Source: Pseudomonas sp. B33.4 | GTDB lineage: Bacteria > Pseudomonadota > Gammaproteobacteria > Pseudomonadales > Pseudomonadaceae | Length of the DNA stretch: 64,000 bases | Assembly: GCF_034555375.1 (NCBI RefSeq) | Contig: NZ_CP140706.1 | Coordinates: forward strand, 301,001 to 365,000 | Reading direction: 5' to 3' | Part shown: positions 33,272 to 41,585 of the stretch, one piece after another | Layout: each line of letters begins with the position of its first letter | Numbering within the stretch: position 1 is the first letter of the stretch | The notes under the pieces: model-generated | Database searches by the model: none | What the model was told of the DNA's origin: nothing | What the model saw: the letters and a program-made list of their open reading frames with translations, nothing else | Translations under genes and position numbers: made by a program

Positions 33272-33724
33272 TTATTCGCTCTTTTCTTCCTGGGTGTCCA
33301 CTGACTTGCCATACGCATCCAGCGCAACCCCGAAATCGGTGATGAACTGCGGCTCGCTCAGCCAGGCCTGGGCTTCTTCGATCGTTACGCCTTCGGCCCA
33401 CATGCGGTAGTCGATCAGCATGTCGGCGGCCAGGTGGGTGGCGGCCATGCCTTCGTTGTCGGCGTTTTCCATGTCCAGCAGCTCTGGATGGTCAACGATG
33501 ACGAACGCCAGTTCACGCAGCAGGGTCAGCAGCATTTCGTTGCGGCTGATGGCTTCGGCGTCGCGCATTTTGCTGAACATCGCCAGGACGTATTCCGGCA
33601 CCGGCTCGGCGAGGTGGTCGAGATCTTCGTCCTGCTCCAGCGGCTTGCGGCCGACCATACGGATTTGCTTGGCTTTGGCCTTGGCGCGTTTGGCGCGTTT
33701 CTGTTGCTTGTTCAGGGATGCCAT
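33272..33724 (-). CDS. Small conserved protein with a basic N-terminus, paralogue 1
   Basis: A 150-residue protein beginning MASLNKQQKRAKRAKAKAKQ, a very basic tail, followed by an acidic helical body (FSKMRDAEAISRNEMLLTLL; AWLSEPQFITDFGVALDAYG). It is a paralogue of the next gene upstream, with the same basic tail and the same DAE-x-IS and W-x-x-x-P-x-F blocks. The basic tail suggests binding to nucleic acid or ribosomes. I do not recognise a named family. Confidence 0.75.
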   Translation of the reverse strand: MASLNKQQKRAKRAKAKAKQIRMVGRKPLEQDEDLDHLAEPVPEYVLAMFSKMRDAEAISRNEMLLTLLRELAFVIVDHPELLDMENADNEGMAATHLAADMLIDYRMWAEGVTIEEAQAWLSEPQFITDFGVALDAYGKSVDTQEEKSE

Positions 33725-33730
33725 GGGAAC

Positions 33731-34144
33731 TCAGTTCTTCTGTTGGGTTTGCGCGGCGATCGCGTCGGACGCCGCCACATAGTCGGCCTGGAAGGCCGGG
33801 GATTCGATCCACGCCAGCGCGCCGGCTTCGTCGGTTTCCTGCGACCACTGGCGATACTCGATCAGCGCGGCGAGGATGAAATCCATCGCGCCTTCTTCGC
33901 CTTCCTGTTCGTAGACCAGCTCCAGCAGCGGGTCTTCGAGGAATGCGCTGCACAGCGCTTGCTGGCTGATCTTCTCGGCGTCGATCATTTTCTTGAACAG
34001 CTCGGTCAGGTCCACCGACTCGAAATCGATGCGGTCATCGTTCGGGTCCAGCTCGACCGGCGTTTCAGCGCGTTTGGTGCGGTTTTGCTTGGCCTTGGCT
34101 TTGGCCCGGGTGGCGCGTTTCTGCTGCTTGTTGGCGGAGGCCAT
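33731..34144 (-). CDS. Small conserved protein with a basic N-terminus, paralogue 2
   Basis: A 137-residue protein, MASANKQQKRATRAKAKAKQ at the start and an acidic body with FKKMIDAEKISQQALCSAFL and AWIESPAFQADYVAASDAIA. The start at 34144 was chosen because it aligns exactly with the start of the downstream paralogue; the frame stays open far upstream inside the hydrolase gene in another phase. The two genes are 6 bases apart and so form a pair produced by tandem duplication. Confidence 0.78.
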   Translation of the reverse strand: MASANKQQKRATRAKAKAKQNRTKRAETPVELDPNDDRIDFESVDLTELFKKMIDAEKISQQALCSAFLEDPLLELVYEQEGEEGAMDFILAALIEYRQWSQETDEAGALAWIESPAFQADYVAASDAIAAQTQQKN

Positions 34145-34173
34145 GATGTGTTCCGTCGTGCGTTGAGAGGGGC

Positions 34174-35148
34174 TCAGCTGCGCGGGACTTGCCGCCCGGG
34201 TGTGTCGGGGGCCAGTGCGCCGGTTTGCAGCCAGGTCAGAGCGATGGGCCATAGTGTGGCTTGGTATGCGCTGCGAAAAAAGGCGAAATGTCCGACTTGT
34301 TGTTCGCCGATGTCCTGCGGATCGATGCGCAGGTGGGTTTTTGCCGCGTTGCTGAAGTAACCGAGCAGGCGTTCGATGGCTGGAATCGTGCCATAGGGAT
34401 CGTCGCTGATGCTGATGGCCAAGGTTTGCGCGCGGACGTTGGCGAAGGGCAGGGCGCCGGTCTTTTTCATCAGTGCGCACCCACTTGGGCGCTGTTCGTA
34501 ACGCGTGGCAGGCGTGCTCCAGTCGCGCACAACGCCTGTCGGCGTATCTTCCAGCCAGCCGAGCCGCTTGCCGGGGAAAAAGCCGTAGAACAGCGTCAGC
34601 AACGGCATGACGACATGCCATTTGCCGAACATGCGCCAGCGATGCTCGGGGGCGTAATCGCGCCAGTAGGCGAACTGCGCACCAACGGTGACCAGCCGTC
34701 GGATAACCCGCCCGGACTCGCCCAGACCTGCCGCGCAACCGCCAAAACTGTGACCGACCACGTCGATTGGCTGACCGGGAAACTCCCGTTGCGCGCGTTT
34801 GAGCATCGCCTCGAAATCCAGCGCGCCCCAATCTGTCCATGAAGCATCCAAGCCTTTGATCGACACGGAGCGCGATTCGCCGATGCCGCGGTAGTCGTAG
34901 GTCATCACGTCGAAGCCATTGGCGAACAAATAAGCTGCGAAGCGCGAGTAGTGGCGGCAACGCACTGAGGTGGCGGCGTTGATGATGACCACCGGGCGTT
35001 GAGCATCGGGTGATGCGTGGCGCCAGGTAAAACCGCCAAGGACATACCCGTCGGCAGCCGATTCCTTGAAAGGCTCCCCTGGCGTTGCAGCCAGAGTCGG
35101 TGACATTGACTGCACATTCTGCGTTGCGGGCATGTCCTGACAGCTCAT
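34174..35148 (-). CDS. Alpha/beta hydrolase
   Basis: A 324-residue alpha/beta-fold protein. The nucleophile elbow is VVGHSFGGCAAG (Ser), the early strand-loop is FDVMTYDYRGIGESR, and a late GHFAFF supplies the catalytic His. This is the layout of YheT/serine-aminopeptidase-like hydrolases; the substrate is unknown. The ATG at 35148 is one of several in-frame possibilities; GAGAG precedes it. It heads the run into the paralogous small proteins. Confidence 0.8.
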   Translation of the reverse strand: MSCQDMPATQNVQSMSPTLAATPGEPFKESAADGYVLGGFTWRHASPDAQRPVVIINAATSVRCRHYSRFAAYLFANGFDVMTYDYRGIGESRSVSIKGLDASWTDWGALDFEAMLKRAQREFPGQPIDVVGHSFGGCAAGLGESGRVIRRLVTVGAQFAYWRDYAPEHRWRMFGKWHVVMPLLTLFYGFFPGKRLGWLEDTPTGVVRDWSTPATRYEQRPSGCALMKKTGALPFANVRAQTLAISISDDPYGTIPAIERLLGYFSNAAKTHLRIDPQDIGEQQVGHFAFFRSAYQATLWPIALTWLQTGALAPDTPGRQVPRS

Positions 35149-35216
35149 GACTCTCGACCTTGACGGGTAAGCTGCCAACGATAGTCGCCGTGCCGCCCGG
35201 GAACAATCCACAGGTT

Positions 35217-36275
35217 TTATTCAGTGGATTGAGTGAGCATTCGCTCTTCGATCAAGGCCTGTTCGCGATTGAGTTCTGCACGCAGCTCTTCTTCACTCGG
35301 CAGGATCGTCTTGTAACTGCTGGCGAACAGTTGCTCATTGCCCTTGAGCATTGAGTAGCGCGCCACCGATTCGTTGCTCTCGGCAGACAGAATGATGCCA
35401 ACAGTCGGTTTGTCGCCCTCGCTGCGCATGAGCTCGTCGTACATGCGCACATACATGTCCATCTGCCCGACATCGCGGGCGCTGAGCTTGCCGCGTTTGA
35501 GATCAATGATCACAAAGCATTTGAGCAGGTAGTTGTAGAACACCAGATCGATGTACAGATCGACGCCGTCGGTACTGATGCGTTGTTGGCGGGCGACAAA
35601 GGAAAAGCCTTTGCCCAGCTCAAGCAGGAAGCCCTGCAGGTGGTCGATGAGGGCTTGCTCGAGACCGCTTTCCCTGACCTTGCCTGCTGAGGGCAGACCG
35701 AGAAACTCGAGCATCACGGGGTCGCGAATGAATTCACGCGGGTTGCATTTCAGCGCTTCGATATTGGTGGTGGCTTCTTCGATGACATCGGCTTTGTCGC
35801 GACTCATGAGAAGCCGCTCGTAGTAGAGCGTGAGGATCTGGCGATCGAGGGCGCGGCTTGACCAGTTCAGGTTGGCGCATTCGTCCATGTACCAATGGCG
35901 TGCTTTTTCGCTTTCGACCCGCAGTAGTCGGCGGTAGTGGGTCCAGCTCAATTCGGGACGCAGTGCGTCTCGAATTGGAAATTTTTGATAAAACAGGCGC
36001 ATCTTCCACAAATTGGTTTCATCAAAGCCTTTTCCGAACTGCTCAGTCAGATCCTTCGCCAGTAGGCCGATCAGCTGTTTGCCATACCCCGCACGCTGGG
36101 CTCCCTCTTGTTCAAACTCGACAATATGCCTGCCGATCTGCCAGCAGGTCTGCACTTGAATCGTATCCACCGCACGCAGCACTTTTTGCCGCGCCTGGCG
36201 AATCAGTTCGCCTAGCTCCCCCAACAATGAATCGATTTTCGGGTCTTGCGTGTCAGCAGGTTTTAGCGGGCTCAT
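35217..36275 (-). CDS. YhcG-type PDDEXK nuclease (DUF1016)
   Basis: A 352-residue protein. The N-terminal DUF1016 helical domain (RQKVLRAVDTIQVQTCWQIG; GFDETNLWKMRLFYQKFP) is followed by a C-terminal PD-(D/E)XK nuclease core (DGVDLYIDLVFYN, then VIIDLKRGKLSARDVGQMDM). Such proteins often accompany restriction or other defence loci; here it stands alone with no methylase. The start MSPLKPADTQ at 36275 has GGAAGAG upstream. The frame stays open to 36455, so a longer form is possible. Confidence 0.85.
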   Translation of the reverse strand: MSPLKPADTQDPKIDSLLGELGELIRQARQKVLRAVDTIQVQTCWQIGRHIVEFEQEGAQRAGYGKQLIGLLAKDLTEQFGKGFDETNLWKMRLFYQKFPIRDALRPELSWTHYRRLLRVESEKARHWYMDECANLNWSSRALDRQILTLYYERLLMSRDKADVIEEATTNIEALKCNPREFIRDPVMLEFLGLPSAGKVRESGLEQALIDHLQGFLLELGKGFSFVARQQRISTDGVDLYIDLVFYNYLLKCFVIIDLKRGKLSARDVGQMDMYVRMYDELMRSEGDKPTVGIILSAESNESVARYSMLKGNEQLFASSYKTILPSEEELRAELNREQALIEERMLTQSTE

Positions 36276-36411
36276 CGGCTCTTCCACATCGTTGGAAACA
36301 GGCGTCAAAGCATGCCCAGAGTCGCCGACCGCGTATGTCGGGCGAGCCGGTGATATGGGAAGGAAGAGGGGATTGATGTTGCAGGACGTTGCCGTTGAAA
36401 GATGCGCCAGA

Positions 36412-36437
36412 ACGAAATGATCTGTAGTCCATTTCGT
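36412..36437. promoter_or_regulatory. Inverted repeat in the divergent promoter region
   Basis: ACGAAATG and CATTTCGT form a perfect 8-base inverted repeat around 10 bases, between the YhcG-type gene and the gene at 36535. It is a possible operator for either gene. Confidence 0.4.
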
Positions 36438-36534
36438 ACACGCACCAAGTTCCAAACAATCTAAAACCCACCCCGGTACGCAAAATCTAAAAGGAGTAAC
36501 GGTTGGGTTCTACACGAACCCGGGAGTCGTGATC

Positions 36535-36984
36535 ATGAAACGCGTTCTTTCATTCATGCTGCCCATCGCCGCCGTCGCTGCATTGTTGTTTCCGGTGATG
36601 TTGCAGGCAGCCAGTCTTGAGCCCATCGACAGTGCCGGGGTGCAAGTTCAGCAGCAACAACAGAACGGCGTCACTTATCTGGCCGGCGGGATCGGTGAGG
36701 ATGAGGCGAAGGCCATTCAGCAAAGCAGCGGTTACAACCTGCACATGACGTTCGCAGTCGGCGCGCAGGACGAGTACACCGCTGATGTCGATGTGATGAT
36801 TGAAAAGTCGCCAGGGCAAACCGTACTGACGCTTAACCAGACGGGCCCATTGGTATATGTGCAACTACCACCCGGGAAGTACACGGTGGTGGCCACGCGT
36901 AAAGGCGAAACGCGGCACGACGTGACCGACGTTGGCAGCGGCACGGCGCGCAATCTGGTGTTCCACTGGAATGACGCTGGATAG
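36535..36984 (+). CDS. Secreted carboxypeptidase-regulatory-like protein
   Basis: A 149-residue protein with a signal peptide (MKRVLSFMLPIAAVAALLFP, cleavage near LQAAS). The mature part has a beta-sandwich pattern (LVYVQLPPGKYTVVATRKGE, then TRHDVTDVGSGTARNLVFHW) like small carboxypeptidase-regulatory domains. It is probably periplasmic. Function is unknown. CGGGAG lies 8 bases before the start. A 9-pair hairpin follows at 37008-37031. Confidence 0.75.
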   Translation: MKRVLSFMLPIAAVAALLFPVMLQAASLEPIDSAGVQVQQQQQNGVTYLAGGIGEDEAKAIQQSSGYNLHMTFAVGAQDEYTADVDVMIEKSPGQTVLTLNQTGPLVYVQLPPGKYTVVATRKGETRHDVTDVGSGTARNLVFHWNDAG

Positions 36985-37007
36985 CGATGGATGTGATTGC
37001 CAAGCCG

Positions 37008-37031
37008 AGGCGCGGGTACAATCCCGCGCCT
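37008..37031 (+). terminator. Terminator-like hairpin
   Basis: AGGCGCGGG pairs perfectly with CCCGCGCCT around TACAAT, followed by a weak CATCTTTG. It lies between two co-directional envelope genes. Confidence 0.55.
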
Positions 37032-37059
37032 CATCTTTGTGACGTAAGGAAACGCTGGT

Positions 37060-37350
37060 TTGAAAGGGATTTTGCGTACTGTTGGTGTCATCGGCCTGTT
37101 ATTGCAGTTGGCCGGCTGCGGAACGTTTATCGGGCGTTTGAATGACGGTTTGTCCGATGCTCAGTATTACCGTGGGGTGGATGGCAACCTTCACCTGCTG
37201 GGTGTGCGTGGCGGCGGCAGCGATGGCATGCCGGCGGCGATCGTCTGTTACATGATGATTGTCTGTCCGCTTATTACCGTCGTATCCCTGCCAGTGGACG
37301 CCGCTCTGGACACGGTTTTGTTGCCTGTCGATTACATCAATACGCTTTAG
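37060..37350 (+). CDS. YceK/YidQ-family lipoprotein
   Basis: A 96-residue lipoprotein with a TTG start (TAAGGAAA upstream) and a lipobox LAGC at about residues 17-20. The conserved body YYRGVDGNL and the C-terminal SLPVDAALDTVLLPVDYI are the YceK/YidQ signature of small outer-membrane lipoproteins. Function is unknown. Its 3' end overlaps the convergent gene at 37347 by four bases. Confidence 0.85.
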   Translation: MKGILRTVGVIGLLLQLAGCGTFIGRLNDGLSDAQYYRGVDGNLHLLGVRGGGSDGMPAAIVCYMMIVCPLITVVSLPVDAALDTVLLPVDYINTL

Positions 37351-37700
37351 GTTTTCTTTGCGCGACGCTTGCTCTTCGGCGTGTGCACTGGCTCTTGCAC
37401 TTTGCGATAGATCCACACGCCGAACACACCCACTGCCAGCAGAAACACTGTGGCAACGCTCTGCCAGACAAACTCGAACCAGAACTGCCGCGGTTGCAGG
37501 GCCAGGGTGTAAGTGCTGCGCGGGCCGCGATTATTGGTGGTGATAGAGCCGGTGATCCAGCTGTCGATCAGCATCCACATCGACAGCCCGATGGCGAAAG
37601 TAATCAGCAGAGCAACGAGAACAGTCAGCCAGTAAGTCACCCGACTTGGGCGATAGGGTGGCGGATGGGGCAGGGGGACGCGGGTTTTCCTTTGGTTCAT
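37347..37700 (-). CDS. Two-helix inner-membrane protein
   Basis: A 117-residue protein with a proline-rich basic N-terminus, two hydrophobic segments (YWLTVLVALLITFAIGLSMW and SVATVFLLAVGVFGVWIY) and a basic C-terminal tail (TPKSKRRAKKT). Both ends are predicted cytoplasmic. I do not recognise it; it may belong to a small Pseudomonas membrane family. Confidence 0.65.
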   Translation of the reverse strand: MNQRKTRVPLPHPPPYRPSRVTYWLTVLVALLITFAIGLSMWMLIDSWITGSITTNNRGPRSTYTLALQPRQFWFEFVWQSVATVFLLAVGVFGVWIYRKVQEPVHTPKSKRRAKKT

Positions 37701-37742
37701 GACGCTTGGGACCTGTTTTCTGTTGTGGCGGCACAGCGGCGA

Positions 37743-38603
37743 TCAGGCATTGATGAACCGCGCTATCTCGTTCGCCAGATCCGCCGCGTGCAGCGGGTTT
37801 TCCCTGAGCCACGTTGATACAGCGTGATCACACTCTGGCAGCACGATTTTTCTGAACTGATGGGGGGCCAGACTCTTTTCAATGGCCTCGATGACCTCAT
37901 GAGGAATGGCGCTATTGATCACGCGCGCTCTCATTTGCTGCGTCCCGGCAGACGTACCGGGAATCCCGCCAAACGCGGTTGATCGAAGGCCATCGTATTC
38001 GCCGATCACCAGCAAGACCTTGCCGTCGAACGTGCGCAGGAAATCCAGCGATGACGAGTCGAGAAAACCGTAAGGCACGGAAATGGCGCTTTTGAAGGGT
38101 GGTCCAAACGGTTGCGGCCAGGCCGCCTCCGCATACAGGGCAGGACAGAACAGCACGATATGCCTGACTGAAGCGCGATGCACTTGCGCCACCTTGAGCG
38201 CCAGTGCGCCCCCCAGGCTGTGGCCGATCACTGTGCTGAGTTCGGCGCCAAGATGACCGGCAAACTGCAAAGCCTCCTGAAGGTTTTGCGCCAGCGAACT
38301 GTCCTCGAGGGCGACGTCAGCGCCGGGGCCGTGCCCGGAAAGATTGAAGCTCAGGCTGGCAACCCCCAGCGCCTGCAAGGGGTGCAGAATGGTGTTGAGT
38401 CGCGAATAGTCAGAGCGGGCGCCGTGAATCGCCAGCACCTTTGGCATTGACGCTTCGCCGTCGGAGCCGCTCAGTACTCGAGCTTCCAGTTGGTAGCCCG
38501 CAAAGTTCTGCGAAAAGAAAAACTCGGGACCTGTTGGCGCCTCATTGAACTGCAATCGAGATTGAAGTCGAGACGCGCCGGTCAATACCAACCGATTGAT
38601 CAC
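37743..38603 (-). CDS. Alpha/beta hydrolase of the dioxygenase operon
   Basis: A 286-residue alpha/beta hydrolase. The sequence includes KVLAIHGARSDYSRL (oxyanion loop), the nucleophile elbow VIGHSLGGALAL and a C-terminal LPECDHAVSTWL with the catalytic His. The start is taken as the GTG at 38603, which overlaps the TauE/SafE stop (GTGA). It is the third gene of the dioxygenase-exporter operon, so it may cleave an ester or amide of the dioxygenase product. That role is inferred. Confidence 0.8.
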   Translation of the reverse strand: MINRLVLTGASRLQSRLQFNEAPTGPEFFFSQNFAGYQLEARVLSGSDGEASMPKVLAIHGARSDYSRLNTILHPLQALGVASLSFNLSGHGPGADVALEDSSLAQNLQEALQFAGHLGAELSTVIGHSLGGALALKVAQVHRASVRHIVLFCPALYAEAAWPQPFGPPFKSAISVPYGFLDSSSLDFLRTFDGKVLLVIGEYDGLRSTAFGGIPGTSAGTQQMRARVINSAIPHEVIEAIEKSLAPHQFRKIVLPECDHAVSTWLRENPLHAADLANEIARFINA

Positions 38604-39391
38604 AGGGCTGCCAGGGTGTGCAGGACAGCAACACGCAATGGATTGGTCTCCACGCTCAGCAGCTTGATCGCCAGGGCACAGCAGACCACGATCAACATGG
38701 GTTTGATCAAGCGTGGGCCGACCCGCACGGCGGCTCTGGCGCCGAGTTGTGCGCCGAGAAAGGCTGCCAAAGCCATGGCAATCGCGATCGGCCAGATGAT
38801 CACGCCTTTGGTGATGAAGACTGACAGCGAACCCAGGTTGCACGAAGCGTTGGCCAGTTTGGTGAAGCTCATGGCGCGCATCATGCCAAGCCCGCAAAGC
38901 AGCACGAAACCGACGATAAAGAACGAGCCTACGCCCGGACCGAAGATACCGTCGTAGAAACCCAGGATGGGTGCCACGGTGAACGAGAAGAGCAGAATGC
39001 CGATTCTCTTGCGTCGATCCTCATTGGCCAGTTTCGGCGAGAGCGCAAAGTAGATCGCCACCAGAATAAGCATGACGGGCACGCACACTTCCAGGTAGCG
39101 CTTATCAATAGAACTGACCAAAAGTGCTCCGCTGGCGCCACCCAGAAATGCGCAGATAACCAGGAAACGTCCTTCGCGCCATTCAATCATGCCTTTGCGA
39201 GCAAAAGTGACCGTGGCCGAGATAGTGGCCGACGCAGCCTGGAACTTGTTGGTGGCAATCGCACTGATCGGATCGACACCGGCCAGAAACAAGGCAGGCA
39301 ATGTGATCAGTCCGCCGCCACCGGCAATCGCATCAAAAAAACCGGCGCAAAAAGCCACGAGCGCCAACATGCCAATTACATCCCAAGCCAT
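38600..39391 (-). CDS. TauE/SafE-family membrane exporter
   Basis: A 263-residue inner-membrane protein with about eight hydrophobic segments. The TauE/SafE repeats are visible in FFDAIAGGGGLITLPALFLA, ATNKFQAASATISATVTFAR and GFYDGIFGPGVGSFFI. Members move sulfite, sulfoacetate, sulfolactate or other organic anions out of the cell. It follows the dioxygenase gene (gap 76 bases with a hairpin) and overlaps the hydrolase gene. Confidence 0.87.
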   Translation of the reverse strand: MAWDVIGMLALVAFCAGFFDAIAGGGGLITLPALFLAGVDPISAIATNKFQAASATISATVTFARKGMIEWREGRFLVICAFLGGASGALLVSSIDKRYLEVCVPVMLILVAIYFALSPKLANEDRRKRIGILLFSFTVAPILGFYDGIFGPGVGSFFIVGFVLLCGLGMMRAMSFTKLANASCNLGSLSVFITKGVIIWPIAIAMALAAFLGAQLGARAAVRVGPRLIKPMLIVVCCALAIKLLSVETNPLRVAVLHTLAAL

Positions 39392-39417
39392 TACATTTTC
39401 CCTTTTATAGTTATTGA

Positions 39418-39437
39418 CCAGTCATTCACATGACTGG
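39418..39437 (-). promoter_or_regulatory. Hairpin between the dioxygenase and exporter genes
   Basis: CCAGTCA and TGACTGG pair perfectly around TTCACA (extendable by GG/CC). With no T run it is more likely an mRNA-stability or partial-attenuation element in the operon than a full stop. Confidence 0.45.
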
Positions 39438-39467
39438 CCGTTCAACAGCCTTGCCGTGCAGTGAATC

Positions 39468-40547
39468 TCAGCCCTGTATCAGCAGCGGATCGTCTGAAAT
39501 GACAATGGGGGATGAGAACTTCGACAGACCGAAGATGCGCACCAATACCCGTCGATTGTCTTTAATGACATCGCGACAGTGCAGCGCCCGGACATTGTTG
39601 ATCACCATCGCCGACTCTTGCGTCAGCGTGTATTGAACCGGTGATGCTTCACCCACGCTTTGGCAAAGCGCGGAATAAGCGTCTTTTACAAAGTCCGAGG
39701 CGTTTTCGTTGACCGAAAAACGGTACGAGTTGAAACGCGCAGCGAATCCGACGTTGTCGTCGAACTCCAGAATCGAAACATTACGGCCGTCTTCGCCCTT
39801 ACCGTTGACGAAAGAGTCGCTGCGGGTGAACTGGAAGCTGCCTGTCGTCAGTGCGAGGCATCCAGTGACGCCGATTTCGTCCAGCAGAGGTGGCAACGGA
39901 ATCACCGAGGTCGGTTCCAGGCTTGGATTCCACAGCGCCGAAAGTATCAACGACGAAGGCGAGGGTGAGTGCCCGTCTTTCGCGTTCACGGCGCACCAGT
40001 ACGGCGCTTCGGTGTGCGGGCCGAGGGCGAGACCGGAATGGGAACTCAGCTCTTTGATTTCCGGTTCATCATTGATTTTGGTCAGTCCGCCGCCCTTGAA
40101 GTTGGCGACGAGTCGGACCAGTTTTCCTTCGTTGTCCATGTCGTAAGCAAAAGAGCTGTTATCCACCAGTTTCAACAGAATCTGATTACGTGCCGCCAGA
40201 CACAGTACGTCGTGACGGTTCTCCAGCGCGTCCAGCTCGGGAAGTTCATCAGGTGGGCTGGTCTCGGTGAATGTGTGCATGCCCTCAAAAATCAGCAGGG
40301 AAACGAGGCCGTCGGAGTACGCGCCAAGCAGTTCGCATTGATTCTTGGAAAACGAAAACTTCAACTCGGTCGCTGCCAGCGAGGCCTTGGACTTTGCGCC
40401 TGCGGCTTGTGGCCCGCCCATGACCGCCAGTTCTTCGGAGAAGGTGTGCAGCAGCTTTGCTTGTTGCGTATCAAAACTGAAAGTTCTGACTTCCTGTTCA
40501 ACTAAAGACTCAACGGTTTTATTGGTTTGTTGTAGGACTTCGGTCAT
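39468..40547 (-). CDS. Clavaminate-synthase-like Fe(II)/2-oxoglutarate dioxygenase
   Basis: A 359-residue protein of the TauD/clavaminate-synthase-like class. The iron triad uses His178-x-Glu180 (LGPHTEAPYW), the Glu variant seen in clavaminate synthase and in amino-acid beta-hydroxylases such as VioC and AsnO, plus His323 (RALHCRDV). The 2-oxoglutarate-binding Arg337 (VLVRIFG) is 14 residues later, as in those enzymes. It heads an operon with a TauE/SafE exporter and an alpha/beta hydrolase. Hydroxylation of an amino acid or related small acid is inferred; no biosynthetic partner such as an NRPS is nearby. Confidence 0.83.
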   Translation of the reverse strand: MTEVLQQTNKTVESLVEQEVRTFSFDTQQAKLLHTFSEELAVMGGPQAAGAKSKASLAATELKFSFSKNQCELLGAYSDGLVSLLIFEGMHTFTETSPPDELPELDALENRHDVLCLAARNQILLKLVDNSSFAYDMDNEGKLVRLVANFKGGGLTKINDEPEIKELSSHSGLALGPHTEAPYWCAVNAKDGHSPSPSSLILSALWNPSLEPTSVIPLPPLLDEIGVTGCLALTTGSFQFTRSDSFVNGKGEDGRNVSILEFDDNVGFAARFNSYRFSVNENASDFVKDAYSALCQSVGEASPVQYTLTQESAMVINNVRALHCRDVIKDNRRVLVRIFGLSKFSSPIVISDDPLLIQG

Positions 40548-41093
40548 TTTTTACATCCCTGTCGTATCGGCTCCCTTTGTATTTTTTTATGGGAGCTGTT
40601 GGCTGTTTCGATGATGCATGCGTGTGGCGCACGCACAGATCCGGACGTGGGCGAGTTGATACAGGTCTGGTTTTTTCGGGAGGGCACAGGGCGCTGTGAC
40701 ACGACATTTCAAACAAATGTTGATGCCGGGTCCGTGTTTGCTGTCGCTTGCCTGACAGTTGAAACAACAGCAGATGACCTGCGCTGAGGTCTTGTCCTCC
40801 ATGACAACTTTATGAGGGGGCTTGGTTCTGCGAGCGATCCTGCTCGCAGACGCAACTCTCCTGCTGCCTGCAATAACCTCGATAGATTCCGAGGGTTCGA
40901 GGGTTCGAGGGCGCGGAGTGCGTTATTCGGGTAATGCGTTAAATGCCGGTCATCAGGACTGAAGTACTCGGCGATTATTTTCGACAGTCAGCAATGACCT
41001 GCCGGAAAAAGCTGACGGAGCCTAACATCAAAATAATGGCCAGCAAAAGCACTGAAAGAGGGGATGAAGTACGGCCTGTTGAATCGCAGGCAT
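40548..41093. other. Leader region of the dioxygenase operon
   Basis: About 545 bases with little recognisable content. Visible elements are a possible small Cys-rich gene (40587-40802), a perfect 9-pair hairpin TCTGCGAGC-N6-GCTCGCAGA (40827-40850) and three tandem copies of an 8-base unit near TTCGAGGG (40888-40911). No clear promoter was identified. Confidence 0.4.
40587..40802 (-). CDS. Possible small cysteine-rich protein ahead of the dioxygenase
   Basis: A 71-codon frame starting MEDKTSAQVICCCFNCQASD, with nine Cys in groups (CCCFNC, CLKC, PC, CAC). Third codon positions are biased to G or C, as in coding genes here. There is no good ribosome site, and an overlapping frame is open on the other strand, so it may be chance. 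If real it ends 40 bases before the dioxygenase start and would be co-transcribed with it. Confidence 0.28.
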   Translation of the reverse strand: MEDKTSAQVICCCFNCQASDSKHGPGINICLKCRVTAPCALPKKPDLYQLAHVRICACATRMHHRNSQQLP

Positions 41094-41126
41094 AAAAAAA
41101 CCCTGAATCTTGCGATTCAGGGTTTT
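41094..41126. terminator. Intrinsic terminator next to tRNA-Phe
   Basis: AAAACCCTGAATC pairs with GATTCAGGGTTTT around TTGC, a long perfect stem with A7 before it. On the minus strand it ends tRNA-Phe. Confidence 0.85.
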
Positions 41127-41133
41127 CGGTATT

Positions 41134-41209
41134 TGGTGCCCAGAGACGGAATCGAACCGCCGACACGGGGATTTTCAATCCCCTGCTCTACCGACTGAGC
41201 TATCTGGGC
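41134..41209 (-). tRNA. tRNA-Phe (anticodon GAA)
   Basis: A 76-base minus-strand cloverleaf. The acceptor stem is GCCCAGA/TCTGGGC with encoded CCA, the D arm is AGCTCAGTCGGTAGAGC, the anticodon loop ATTGAAAAT lies within GGGG/CCCC arms, and the T loop is GGTTCGATTCC. Anticodon GAA reads phenylalanine codons. Confidence 0.96.
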
Positions 41210-41312
41210 AACGGGGCGCATTAAAAGGGTTTTTCGGATTTACGTCAACGACTTTTTTAAAATTTCTTAAATTAATTCCGTCGCTTACGATCCGACCCCC
41301 GATTTCCGGGGT

Positions 41313-41585
41313 TTACTCTGCAGGCGGAACGTAGCCTTCGGCTTGAGCGTATTCCTCGCCGGAGAAGTACTTGTCCATTTCGCCCTGAAGAAATTTGCGA
41401 TCTTCGGCGTTCATCATGTTCAGGCGCTTTTCGTTGATCAGCAGGGTCTGGTGTTTCTGCCAGTCGGCCCAGGCCTTGGCGGAGACGTGGTCGAAAATGT
41501 CCTGACCTTTGGCGCCCGGGTAAGGAGGGCGTTCCAGGCCAGGCAGTTCTTCTTTGTACTTACGGCACATTACGGTGCGGGTCAT
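41313..41585 (-). CDS. yggX: Fe(2+)-trafficking/oxidative-damage protection protein YggX
   Basis: A 90-residue protein with the family's N-terminal [20 protein letters not shown] (conserved Cys7) and [20 protein letters not shown]. YggX protects iron-sulfur clusters. It overlaps the mutY stop by four bases, as is usual; MutY carries an Fe-S cluster. Confidence 0.95.
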   Translation of the reverse strand: MTRTVMCRKYKEELPGLERPPYPGAKGQDIFDHVSAKAWADWQKHQTLLINEKRLNMMNAEDRKFLQGEMDKYFSGEEYAQAEGYVPPAE

